Source: Rutidosis leptorrhynchoides
Lineage: Eukaryota; Streptophyta; Magnoliopsida; Asterales; Asteraceae
Assembly: GCF_046630445.1 (NCBI RefSeq)
Contig: NC_092335.1
Coordinates: 545,670,001 to 545,734,000 of the forward strand
DNA length: 64,000 bases
Reading direction: 5' to 3'
Of the stretch, positions 26,172-38,271 are shown one piece after another (position 1 is the stretch's first letter; every line of letters begins with the position of its first letter). Below the pieces are notes generated by a model. It was not told the origin of the DNA and did not search any database. It saw only the letters and a program-made list of their open reading frames with translations. Both the position numbers and the translations under genes were made by a program.

Positions 26172-29100
26172 TGTGATGCCCCGTACAAAACCATCGTGTA
26201 CGAATCATCAACAACAGGATCATTACAAGGTCAAACACTATATGCTATTTCAAAATACGTTTGCATTCATGATAAAAGGTGACGTCATAACGAACGTCAA
26301 GTGTTTTACAACCAAAGTATGCTTCTATGAACGGAAGCAAAGATAATAGTACGTGACACTTAGGTCGTTACAAATCATAGTTCAAAAGTATTAAAGTTTG
26401 AATGCAAGATAAAGTAGTTCATGCGGTAATAACACTAGAGCAGCGGGTGTCTACGACAAGACTAGTACACAGCGGAAGCAGCTAACCTTAAGCATCTGAG
26501 AAAAACATGCTTAAAAAAAGGGGCATATTCGATTTCAATAATTCAACCATAGAATGTAGTTTCACGTACTTGTGTCTATTTTGTAAATCATTTATAAAAC
26601 CTGCATGTATTCTCATCCCAAAAATATTAGATTTTAAAAGTGGGACTATAACTCACTTTTACAGATTTTTTACTTCGTCGGGAAGTAAGACTTGGCCACT
26701 GGTCGATTCACGAACCTATAACAAATATGTACATATATATCAAAGTATGTTCAAAATATATTTACAACACTTTTAATACATTTTGATGTTTTAAGTTTAT
26801 TAAGTCAGCTGTCCTCGTTAGTAACCTACAACTAGTTGTCCACAGTTAGATGTACAAAAATAAATCGATATATATTATCTTGAATCAATCCACGACCCAG
26901 TGTATACATATCTCAGTATTGATCACAACTCAAACTATATATATTTTGGAATCAACTTCAACCCTGTATAGCTAACTCCAACATTCACATATAGAGTGTC
27001 TATGGTTGTTCCGAAATATATATAGATGTGTCGACATGATAGGTCGAAACATTGTATACGTGTCTATGGTATCTCAAGATTACATAATATACAATACAAG
27101 TTGATTAAGTTATGGTTGGAATAGATTTGTTACCAATTTTCACGTAGCTAAAATGAGTAGTTTTTACCAATTTTGTTTTTGCTCGCCATTTCTTCGTTTC
27201 TAATCCGTTTTGAGTGATTTAAGCGGCCACAATTTCGTATTGAACTTGACTTTATGAAACTAAACAGAAAAGGTATAAGTTTATAGTCGGAAATACAAGT
27301 TACAAGTCGTTTTTGAAAGAGGTAGTCATTTTCGTCGAAAGAACGACATCTTGATGACTGTTTTTAAAAACATACTTTCACTTTGAGTTTAACTATGATT
27401 TTTGGATATGGTTTCATGTTCATAAGAAAAATCATTTTCCCAGAAGTATAGCTTTTAAATCAAAGTTTTTCATAGTTTTTAATTATCCAAACCAAAACAG
27501 CCCCCGGTTGTAACTACGACGGCGTAAATCCGGTTTTATGGTGTTTATCGTGTTTCCGGGTTTTAAATCATTAAGTTAGCATATCATATAGATATAGATC
27601 ATGTGTATAGTTGATTTTAAAAGTGTAGTTAGAAGGATTAATTTTATTTGCGAACAAGTTTAGAATTAACTAAACAATGTTCTAGTGATTACTAGTTTAC
27701 CACTTCGAATATGATAGCTTTTTATGTATGAATCGAATGATGTTATGAACATCATTACTACCTTAAGTTCCTTGGATAAACCTATAGGAAAAGAGAAAAA
27801 TGGATCTAGCTTCAACGGATCCTTGGATGGCTCGAAGTTCTTGAAGCAGAATCATGACACGAAAACAAGTTCAAGTAAGATCATCACTTGAAATAAGATT
27901 GTTATAGTTATAGAAATTGAACCAAAGTTTGAATATGATTATTACCTTGTATTAGAATGATAACCTACTGTAAGAAACAAAGATTTATTGAGGTTGGATG
28001 ATCACCTTACAAGATTGGAAGTGAGCTAGCAAACTTGAAAGTATTCTTGATTTTATGTAACTAGAACTTGTAGAATTTATGAAGAACACTTAGAACTTGA
28101 AGTTAGAACTTGAGAGAGATCAATTAGATGAAGAAAATTAAAGACTGAAAGCGTTTGTAGGTTTTTTTGGTCGTTGGTGTATGGATTAGATATAAAGGAT
28201 ATGTAATTTTGTTTTCATGTAAATAAGTCATGAATGATTACTCATATTTTTGTAATTTTATGAGATATTTCATGCTAGTTGCCAAATGATGGTTCCCACA
28301 TGTATTAGGTGACTCACATGGGCTGCTAAGAGCTGATCATTGGAGTGTATATACCAATAGTACATACATCTAAAATCTGTGTATTGTACGTGTACGAATA
28401 CGGGTGCATACGAGTAGAATTATTGATGAAACTGAACGAGGATGTAATTGTAAGCATTTTTGTTAAGTAGAAGTATTTTGATAAGTGTCTTGAAGTCTTT
28501 CAAAAGTGTATGAATAGATATTAAAACACTACATGTATATACATTTTAACTGAGTCGTTAAGTCATCGTTAGTCGTTACATGTAAGTGTTGTTTTGAGAC
28601 CTTTAGGTTAACGATCTTGTTAAATGTTGTTAACCCAAAGTTTATAATATCAAATGAGATTTTAAATTATTATATTATCATGATATTATGATATATTAAT
28701 ATATCTTAATATGATATATACATTTAAATGTCGTTACAACGATAATCGTTACATATATGTCTCGTTTCGAAATCCTTAAGTTAGTAGTCTTGTTTTTACT
28801 TATGTAGTTCATTGTTAATACACTTAATGATATATTTAATTATCATATTATCATGTTATATATAATATAACAATGTATTAATATGCTTCATATATATTTA
28901 GTAAGACGTGGTTATAACGATAATCGTTATATGTATCGTTTCGAGTTTCATACGTCAATAGTCTCCTTTTTAAGTATATAACTTATTGTTACTATTTTTA
29001 ATGAGATACTTGATGATCATTATATCATGTTAAACATATATATTTATTCATTTATGTATCATCATGTCATATACAACTTATAGCGTTCGTGAATCATTGG

Positions 29101-31452
29101 TCAAACTGGGTAATCAGACGTTTACAAAATTTCCGTTTCAATTAACCAAGTCTTAACAAGTTTGATTGCTTGATATGTTGGAAACATTTAATCATGTAAA
29201 TATAGTTTTCATTAAACATATAATCATAGAAAGGTTCGAAAAAGTTCGGGTCACTACACTCAACCTAAGTCAAATATCACTAAGTCAGTAAATCGTCCCA
29301 ATAGGTTTAAAAATATGTAAATAAGGTCTTAAGGGTCATCATCATTCATCATTAAACAAAAGGTGTAAAGTAAGTTTCGTTCATGAAAGAAGTTTAAAAC
29401 AAAGGCTGACTTCGGTCAGTCACCACGGCCTCAATACCTACTGAAATAAGGTGAGACCAGTGGCCATGGCTCCGTATATGAGTCCTTTAGTTGTGGTAAA
29501 AATTACAGAAGCAAACTCGTCTTCGTTTGACCGTGGCGACGGTCTAAGTGCGAGTAGGTCAGAATTTTTCAGCACAACGTTAAATGGACATAGTGACGAT
29601 CGGAGGGTCATAAATCCTAGACCGTAACTCGGATTAATACGAGTCCTATATGAAAATTATCTACTCGAACAGAGATATCTGAAAATCATCTTTACAGTAG
29701 CCCAGGTCGTACGGGTCAGACACAGAAACAGTAGAACAGTAGGGTCAGTAGGTTCCGGTGGTTCTTGGTGCTCGATGCTTATCATGGTTCTCATCCTTGA
29801 TGCATATAGCTTCAAGTGTACAACTCGTTGATGTGTTTGCATAATTTTCACCAAGGTTTGACCATCATAACCCAAGTGTAAGTCTAAGACATGAAGCACA
29901 ACTCACTTAAGTGTTGCAAGTGTTTTGATGAACTAAAGTTACATCAAAGTCTTAGATTCGACACATACATGAAATGTAAAAGTAAAATTAACCAAGTTTT
30001 GACTATTATGACACAAGTGTAGGTCTAAGACATGTAGCACAACTCACTTAAGAGTTGTATGAAGTTTGATGAACCAAAGTTACATCAAGGTCTTAGATCT
30101 AACACATACATGAACTTTAAAACTAATATTAAGTTACAACTTGAAAATAAACTTATAAAATCAAGATCTTAAGTTCTAGAACATAGTTCTTAGTTAGATC
30201 TTGAAGATCCTAGACCCAAAAGTCTAGATCTAATATAAGTGTACCAAGTTATAATTAAGAAAGCTTACTTACATGTTCTTGAACTTTCAAAGTTAACTTT
30301 AGTTCAAGAAAGTATGAGATCAAGACTAACTTGTAATACTTGACCATTTAAACTAACAAACATGAAATTAAAGTGCATAATATAAAGAAACAAGCTAAGT
30401 AAACAAGTAACTAGTTCATGGGTTTTTCATACTTTAAAGATTCAAACCAAAGTTTGATCTTTAAGAATGTAAACTTTAAGTTTACAAACATGACTTACAA
30501 GTAATGATTCTACAACCATGAACTTAAAATCTTTTGACATATTATATGTAGAACATAACTAGAAAGTTAGTTCTTGTATGTTCTTGCTAATACAAGATAA
30601 AAAGAAGAATCAAACTAAAGAGTTTGGTTCTTAACAATATGTAAGTAAATAACAACAACAAAGTTCAAGTAAATTAAACAACAACCAAGTACAAGTAACA
30701 AACAACAAGTGATGATGATATATGTGTTCATGGTCACGGTTTTGAACAAGAAAAGGAAAGGAGAAAAGCTCTTGTTACTTACAAGTATTAGAGAGAAAAT
30801 GAGAGGGAAAGATGAGAGAAAAAGTTGCAAGTAAATGTGTGTTTGGAATGAATGAAGTGTGAAGGGTATTAGTGAGTAAGTAATAAGAAAAAAAAATGAA
30901 GCAAAACACTCCCCAAGGATGCTTATGGCCGACGGCCTGCATCAACAAAGAGGGAAGGGATTAAACCACTAGTCACTAGCATGTAAAGCTTAAAAGGTTG
31001 GTTAATATGGGTGCTTACATGGGGAAGGTGTGCAAGTAATATGTAACAAGATTCTTTAAGTGTTAACTAACTAGTTCATTTCAAAAGTAATACTTACATG
31101 GAAGAGTGGGCTAGTTAGTCCATTTAAAATGTAGGGTGGGCTTATAAGTCCACTTATATTAATAAAAGCCCAAGTTTCAAGTAGTTAACAAGTTAATCCA
31201 ACTAAAGCCGAAGTAATTAACTAATAACTATAGTTAATCAAAATGATTAATAAAATTTAATCATGAACGTAAATAATACTTGAAAATATTATTCGTGCAA
31301 GTTTCGTGTGTCACAAAGACATTTTGGGCAATTAAAGTCAAGTACGGGCAATCATGGCAACATGTAAATGTAATAACATACATTTGTTTAATCACAAGTG
31401 TTAATAATAATAATTATTAATAATTAACGTTGGAAAATCCAGGGTCGTTACA
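26172..31452 (-). repeat. Family D 3' LTR, interrupted
   Basis: The two arms (26172-26514 and 29259-31452) match the family D 5' LTR (37423-37767 and 53834-56032) nearly base for base. Between them sits an inverted family A LTR fragment. Relative to the other LTR, about 500 bases of family D (equivalent to 37768-38271 and a few bases beyond) are missing at the left junction, so the insertion was followed by a deletion. Short open frames here recur in both LTRs and look non-coding. Confidence 0.9.
26515..29258 (-). repeat. Inverted family A LTR fragment
   Basis: Reverse complement of a family A LTR. Its 5' terminus is at 29258 (TGTAGTGACCCGAAC on the minus strand), and it is cut at about 26515, in the A-rich stretch beside 'gggcatattcga', losing the last 700 or so bases. 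The junction lies in an A-run shared by both partners, suggesting deletion by microhomology. It has no internal sequence, so it is a solo LTR remnant. Confidence 0.88.
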
Positions 31453-31472
31453 TTACCCACCTGTTAAAGAAA
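31453..31472 (-). other. Family D polypurine tract region
   Basis: On the minus strand, tttctttaacaggtgggtaa directly precedes the LTR start TGTAACGACCC. By position this primes plus-strand synthesis. Its core resembles the family A tract (aacgggtaggtac). Confidence 0.7.
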
Positions 31473-31488
31473 ATTCCGTCCCGAAATT

Positions 31489-34400
31489 TTAAGCTGAGGT
31501 AGATGGAGGAGTCGGGAAAAGGTGAGGATACTTTTGCATCATTTTATCCTCTCGCTCCCAAGTAAACTCAGGTCCTCATTTGGCATTCCATCGTACTCGG
31601 ACGATCGAAATCTTGTTGCGTTTCAAAGTTTTGATCTCACGATCCATAATTTCAACAGGTTCTTCCACAAAGTGGAGTTTGTCGTCAATCGTAAGTTCCT
31701 CAAGTGGTATGATAAGTTCAGGTGCAGCAAGACACTTCTTCAAGTTCGACACGTGGAAGGTAGGATGTACTGAGCTCAATTGTGCTGGTAAATCCAAACG
31801 GTAAGCAACGGGTCCAACGCGTTCCAAGATTTCAAAAGGACCAAAGTATCGTGGGTTCAACTTTCCACGTTTTCCAAAACGAATCACACCTTTCCAAGGT
31901 GCAACCTTCAACATTACACGGTCACCAACGTTGAATTCAAAGTCTTTACGTTTACGGTCAGCATAACTCTTTTGGCGATCGCGGGCAGTCTTAAGTCTAG
32001 CTTGAATCTGAGCAATCTTCTCCGTTGTTTCATGGACTACCTCGGGTCCGGTGATTTTCTTTTCACCTACTTCGGCCCAACAAATAGGAGATCGGCACTT
32101 GTGGCCATACAATGCTTCAAAAGGTGCGGCATTAATGCTCGAGTGATAACTGTTGTTGTACGAGAATTCGGCTAATGGAAAATGCCTTTCCCAGGCCTTT
32201 CCAAAATCAATGACACATGCACGCAACATGTCTTCCAACGTCTGAATCGTTCGTTCACTTTGCCCGTCGGTCTGTGGGTGATAAGCAGTACTCATGTCGA
32301 GACGAGTTCCCATGGCTTCTTGCAAAGAATACCAAAATCTAGAAGAAAAACGGGGATCGCGATCTGAGATGATCGATAAAGGTACACCATGATGAGATAC
32401 AACCTCCTTGATGTATAATTGAGCAAGTCTTTCCATCGTATTTGTTTCCTTCATGGCCAAAAAGTGTGCAGATTTGGTAAGACGGTCAACGATAACCCAT
32501 ATGGTATCGTATCCGCCCACCGTCTTTGGTAGCTTGGTGATGAAATCCATTGTTATCCTTTCCCACTTCCATTGTGGGATTTCCGATTGCTGAAGTAGCC
32601 TAGAAGGTCTTTGATGTTCGGCCTTAACTTTCGAACAAGTTAAACACTTACCAACATAAGTTGCAACGTCTTTCTTAAGATTCGGCCACCAATACTGTTC
32701 TTTAAGGTCGTGGTACATTTTGCCCGCTCCGGGATGAATCGAATATCTCGATTTGTGTGCTTCATCAAGTATAAGGTTCCGTAGATCTCCATAAAGAGGT
32801 ACCCAAATTCTTCCGGCATAACATCGGAGTCCAGATTCCCTAACCTCGAATCGAGAGACAAGTATGTTCAAATGTTCATGAGTTATATTCTCCTTCTTGA
32901 GAGCCTCATCTTGGGCTACTCTGATCTGGCTGTTGAGGTTCGAATGAATGGTGATGTTCAGAGCCCTAACACGAAGAGGTGCCGTCCTCTCCTTTCGGCT
33001 TAAAGTGTCAGCTACAACATTGGCCTTGCCAGGATGATAGCGAAGTTCACAATCGTAGTCGTTCAGCATCTCAATCCATCGACGCTGTCTCATATTCAGT
33101 TGCTTCTGATCAAAGATGTGCTGGAGGCTCTTGTGGTCGGTGAAAATAGTGCTCTTAGTTCCATACAAATAGTGTCTCCACAATTTTAGCGTAAAGACAA
33201 CGGCTCCAAGTTCAAGATCGTGAGTAGTGTAGTTCCGCTCGTGAATCTTCAATTTTCGGGAGGCATAAGCGATAACCTTTGATCGTTGCATCAGTACACA
33301 ACCAAAATCACTCTTCGATGCATCACAATAAACGACGAAATCGTCACTGCCTTCGGGAAGTGATAGGATAGGTGCGGTGGTTAACTTCTTCTTCAAAGTT
33401 TGGAATGCTGATTCGTGTGCGGGTTCCCAAATGAACTTCTTGCCCTTGTGAGTCAGCGCGGTCAAAGGACGCGCGATCAGAGAAAATCCTTCAATAAACC
33501 TTCGGTAGTAACCGGCGAGACCTAGAAATTGGCTAATATGCATCGGAGTAGTGGGGGTTTCCCACTTACTGATAGCTTCAATCTTGGCGGGATCAACTTT
33601 GATACCCTGGTTGCTCACAAAATGACCCAGAAATTGGACTTCCTTCATCCAAAATTCACACTTGGAAAATTTCGCATACAGTTGCTCTTGCCTCAAGAGT
33701 TCAAGTACTAATCGGAGATGTTGCTCATGCCGTTCTTCGTTCTTAGAGTAGATGAGGATATCATCTATGAAGACGATAACAAACTTATCCAAGTACGGCT
33801 TGCAGACACGATTCATGAGATCCATGAACACGGCAGGTGCATTGGTTAAACCGAATGGCATCACGAGAAACTCATAATGACCATAATGGGTTCTGAATGC
33901 AGTTTTCATTACATCACTTTCTTTCACCCTCAACTGGTGATAACCGGATCGCAAATCGATCTTAGAGTAAACACTCGATCCTTGTAGTTGATCAAAAAGA
34001 TCATCAATACGGAGCAGAGGATACCGATTCTTGATTGTCTATTTGTTAAGTTCACGGTAGTCGATACACATACGGAAGAATATATCCTTCTTCTTTACAA
34101 ACAACACAGGTGCGCCCCAAGGCGAGAAACTTGGTTGGATAAACCCTCGGTCAAGTAGTTCTTGTAGTTGGCTCTGTAATTCTTGCATTTCGGAAGGTGC
34201 GAGTCTATACGGTGTGCGAGCTACTGGTGCAGCTCCTGGCACTAAGTCGATCTGAAACTCTACTGCTCTTGGCGGCGGTAATCCGGGCAATTCCTCAGGG
34301 AAGACATCAGAAAATTAGTTCACAATTCGAACATCGTTCACGCTCTTCACCTCAGTTTCTACCGTTTTCACATGCGCTAGCACGGCAAGACGTCCCTTCT

Positions 34401-35925
34401 TCATAATCTTTTGCGCTTTCACGCAACTAATGAGGTTCAGCTTCGAGGTACATCTCTCTCCGTAGATGATCAGTGGCTCACCGTCTCCATGTGGTATTCG
34501 AAGAGCTTTATCTCCACAGATAATATCGGCCCTTACTCTAGTCAACCAATCCATACCGACGATCACGTCAAAACTTCCCAATTTGATGGGTATCAAATCA
34601 ATTTCGAAATCTGCACCAGCTATGTTGATAATAGTTCCTCGACTAATATGGTCAACTTTCTCAAGTTTTCCGTTGGCGACCTCAACAAGCATACTCTCTT
34701 TTAACGGAACTAACGACCAATTAATCTTATCGCAAAAATGTCTACATACATAACTTCTATTGGCACCAGTATCAAATAGGACGGAAGCTAAAAGATTGTT
34801 GATAGTGAATATACCTGTCACCAAGTCGGGGTTTTCTCGGGCGTCCCTTGCATTAACGTTGAAAGCTCTACCACGGGGTGGTCCGCCATCTTTTCGCTTG
34901 TTTGGACACGCATTTCCGAAATGGCCAGTCTGTTCGTATTCGTAGCACTTTTTCGGTCCATTGGTGTTCGGCTTCCCATTCAAAGTGGTGACCTTGTAGT
35001 CCTTCCCGATATGCCCAGTCCGTTGGCACTTTTCACAAACAACATTGCAATACCCAGTATGGTACTTGTAGCACCGCTTGCATTGTGGTAAGGTTCCCTT
35101 GTAGTTCGGGTTTGAGTTGGTGTTCGGATTGGGGTTTCCACCGTTGTTGTTTTCTCTGAAACCCTCATGTCGTTTCACCGGGTTTTGATCATAGGTCCGT
35201 CCCCTGTTGTTATCCCATTTGCGCTTCTCACTAGTACCCGCTTCAGACTTAGTTTTCTCCGGTTCATCGATGGTTATTTGATTCATTAAAGTATGTGCCA
35301 TGCGCATCGCTTCCGGGACATTTGGTGGCTTGGACGAGGTGACGTTTCCTTTAATGCTCTTAGGAAGTCCCCATAAGTACCTTTCCATTCGCTTGAATTC
35401 CTGGGTGACCATTGTCGGACACATCAGGGCTAATTCCAAAAATCTCCTGTTGTAACCATCAAGGTCGTTCCCAATGGGCTTTAACTGCATGAACTCCATT
35501 TCCATCTTTTGTATCTCGGTTCTCGGACAATACTCCTCAATCATGGCACACTTAAATTCTTCCCATGGCGTAGCATATGCCTCATCAATGCCTTGTGCCT
35601 GTGCCATTGTGTTCCACCACGTGAGCGCGCCGTCAGATAGCGTTCAAGAAGAAAATTTGGTTTTGCTGTCCTCCGAACAGTTGCTAACTCGGAATACAGA
35701 TTCAAGTTTTTCAAACCATCTAGTGAGACCAACCGGCCCCTCTGTTCCACTAAAGTTATGTAGTTTACAGCTTTAGAACTCTTTGTACGTACACCCATTA
35801 CGAACGGGCTGAATAACCGGTGGCAGTGGAGCTTGGGGTTGCATTTCCGCAATGGCTGCGGCTACCCTTTCGGCAATCATCTCTTCGATTTGGGCGGTGG
35901 TAGGTGTTGATCGTCCGTTGGCCAT
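31489..35925 (-). pseudogene. Family D gag-pol polyprotein with five in-frame stops
   Basis: One continuous frame from ATG 35925 (MANGRSTPTTAQIEE) to TAA 31489, broken by TAA 35773, TGA 35644, TAA 34315, TAG 34039 and TGA 31576; there is no frameshift. Order: gag core (LTWWNTMAQ, EEYCPRTEIQKM), two zinc-knuckle remnants, each with a Cys replaced by Tyr (CEKCQRTGHIGKDY, CYEYEQTGHFGNAC), protease with intact LFDTGANRS, RT ([24 protein letters not shown]), RNase H ([24 protein letters not shown]), integrase zinc domain and core ([27 protein letters not shown]) and chromodomain-like tail. About 1478 codons. The residual conservation shows it was once active. Confidence 0.93.
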
Positions 35926-36207
35926 GATGTTCTAAACAAAATTTTTGACTCAAGTCAAAATCCAGTATTCAAATAGTAATAATACAGTATATAGTAACCA
36001 ACATGAAATCAAAACATCACATGTTATTAAACAATGCATCTAGGTACAAATACCACAGAATCATCGTACAGTAATGTAAATAGAACATCGTGCAAGAATT
36101 AAATAACGCAAAGTTCCATTCATTAATAATAATAAGTTGCATACATCTGTATAAGTTCGTACAATACATAAGTGAAACATAACTACAGCTAGATTACATA
36201 ATGAAAT

Positions 36208-37083
36208 CTAAATACAAAAGTCATACGGTGAAGGTGGGTGTAGGATGTCCATAACATGGGACATCTGGTCCTCTAGCTCAGCTACCCGAGCACGGAGGGT
36301 TTCCACCTCCCTTGTCAATTCCTCGACAGTGGAAGCTGGTGGGGCGGGTGGTGCTGGTGGTGCAGGTGGTGCCGGTGGTGCAGAGGGTCCAGCTCCAGAC
36401 GTAGAGGCTGCAAGGCGGTAACGCTTACAGATGAAGGGATCCGCAGGGTACGGCATAAGCCGCTTACGGGCAGTAACCCTACGACGCCGACCAAATGCGT
36501 CAGTGAATGCTCGGCCTCCGTTGATCCCCGGAATAATGGTACCATCGAAGCGATACCGCTTCTTCGGCGGGGTGGAGGGTGGCTGTACAGGTGCGTCAGG
36601 GTCCTCCTCGTCGGAGTCATCGTCACTCGAGTCGTCTGTGGATGAGTCATCGGATGAAGAATCAGCGGATGATGGGTCGTCCGAATCATGTGGTGGTGAC
36701 TGCACGGGCGGCCCTCCTTGGGCGGCTATCATCTGTCGGTAACGGGCGGGTCCGATCGGAACGAGACGTCCATCAGGGGCGCGTCGGTACCAATGGAGAT
36801 ACCGGTTACGGAATGGACCTTCCCCGAATTCTGCGGGAATCACAATCTCACCGGAGCGGGGCTGTGACACCGAGGGTCCGGGGGCAGATGGAGCTGGAAT
36901 CTCCGGAGGGTCCTGGGTTCCGTTAGAAGTAACCACTGGGGCAGGCGCATGGCTGCTAGCTCTGGAAGATGAAGCGCTGGGGTCACTCGTGGGTAGCGGG
37001 ATCGGTGTGTCGGCAGCAGCAGCAGGTGGCGTGGCTGACAAGTCTGAACTGCCCAAAATGATAGCAGGTGGAGTATCCGACAT
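36208..37083 (-). CDS. Family D extra pre-gag reading frame (291 aa), function unknown
   Basis: An intact frame between primer binding site and gag. Start at ATG 37083 (MSDTPPAIIL), chosen because the sequence before it is hydrophobic, unlike the rest. Residues 1-90 are rich in Pro, Ala and Ser. A central block (RNRYLHWYRRAPDGRLVPIG) is followed by a Ser/Asp-rich acidic stretch, then a basic region (FGRRRRVTARKRL). Next come tandem PPA repeats from GGTGGTGC-type DNA repeats and a C-terminal heptad-like helix (VEELTREVETLRARVAELED), probably a coiled coil. I do not recognise a family. It is intact while gag-pol carries five stops. It could be an accessory structural protein; no function is shown. 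Confidence 0.6.
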   Translation of the reverse strand: MSDTPPAIILGSSDLSATPPAAAADTPIPLPTSDPSASSSRASSHAPAPVVTSNGTQDPPEIPAPSAPGPSVSQPRSGEIVIPAEFGEGPFRNRYLHWYRRAPDGRLVPIGPARYRQMIAAQGGPPVQSPPHDSDDPSSADSSSDDSSTDDSSDDDSDEEDPDAPVQPPSTPPKKRYRFDGTIIPGINGGRAFTDAFGRRRRVTARKRLMPYPADPFICKRYRLAASTSGAGPSAPPAPPAPPAPPAPPASTVEELTREVETLRARVAELEDQMSHVMDILHPPSPYDFCI

Positions 37084-37400
37084 CTGAACAAGGAAAAATA
37101 AAATTTTCCATGTCAGTAAGTCATAAAGCAAACACGTATTAGGCCAACAGTTTAAATCATGTATAACAATAAGTAGCATGGTAATAATAACGAATCGTAC
37201 AGAAGTAGCATGCAATCAAAAGCAAGTAATATCATACAGTAGTGAAATCATGTAGTAGCATACGGCATATAGCAGTAACAGTAAGTAGCAGCATGCAGTA
37301 AGTTCATCGGAAACAAGTAAACTAGCAAGTTGTAGATTAGTCCTATTAGTGAATCCTACTCGGGTCGGTCTTAGACTCACTAATGCAACCTAATTCCCTA

Positions 37401-37420
37401 CAACCAATGCTCTGATACCA
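37401..37420 (-). other. Family D primer binding site
   Basis: On the minus strand, two bases after the LTR end comes TGGTATCAGAGCATTGGTTG, complementary to initiator methionine tRNA. It fixes the orientation of the element. Confidence 0.88.
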
Positions 37421-38271
37421 AATGTGATGCCCCGTACAAAACCATCGTGTACGAATCATCAACAACAGGATCATTACAAGGTCAAACACTATATGCTATT
37501 TCAAAATACGTTTGCATTCATGATAAAAGGTGACGTCATAACGAACGTCAAGTGTTTTACAACCAAAGTATGCTTCTATGAACGGAAGCAAAGATAATAG
37601 TACGTGACCCTTAGGTCGTTACAAATCATAGTTCAAAAGTATTAAAGTTTGAATGCAAGATAAAGTAGTTCATGCGGTAATAACACTAGAGCAGCGGGTG
37701 TCTACGGCAAGACTAGTACACAGCGGAAGCAGCTAACCTTAAGCACCTGAGAAAAACATGCTTAAAAACGTCAACACAAAGGTTGGTAAGCTATAGTTTA
37801 AGTATAACAGTATGTAAGGTAGGCCACGAGATTTCAGTGCTACAAAGAGCGTTTCAAAACAGTAAGATAAAGTATATGTTAACCGTGGGCACTTGGTAAC
37901 TAACTTAACGTTTATACCCCCTGAAAGTACACTTGGCAAGTGCGTATGTTTACGAAGTATTAAACACCCATTAAATGCTAGCGCTACTAGCCCGAGTGGG
38001 GATGTCAAACCCTATGGATCCATATCTAAGATTCGCGTTCACCGGTTCAAAAACCAATGACTAAACATTACCGAGCTAAAGGGAATGTTTATGCTGTTGT
38101 ATAACCCACACATATAAAGTTTAAGTACTCGTGCCTAGTATGTAAAATGTAAAATGCGCATGTATTCTCAGTTCCCAAAATAGTTAAAGTAAAAAGGGAA
38201 TGCTATAACTCACAATGATAAAGTAGCGGTAAAGTATGACTCGGGAAATAAGCAAGTATGTAGGTTGTCCA

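Noticed and set aside
36315-36742. Overlapping frames on both strands of the family D pre-gag gene
   Set aside because: Shadow frames in GC-rich repeats (GGTGGTGC units); only the frame 37083-36208 has a sensible start, charge blocks and heptads.
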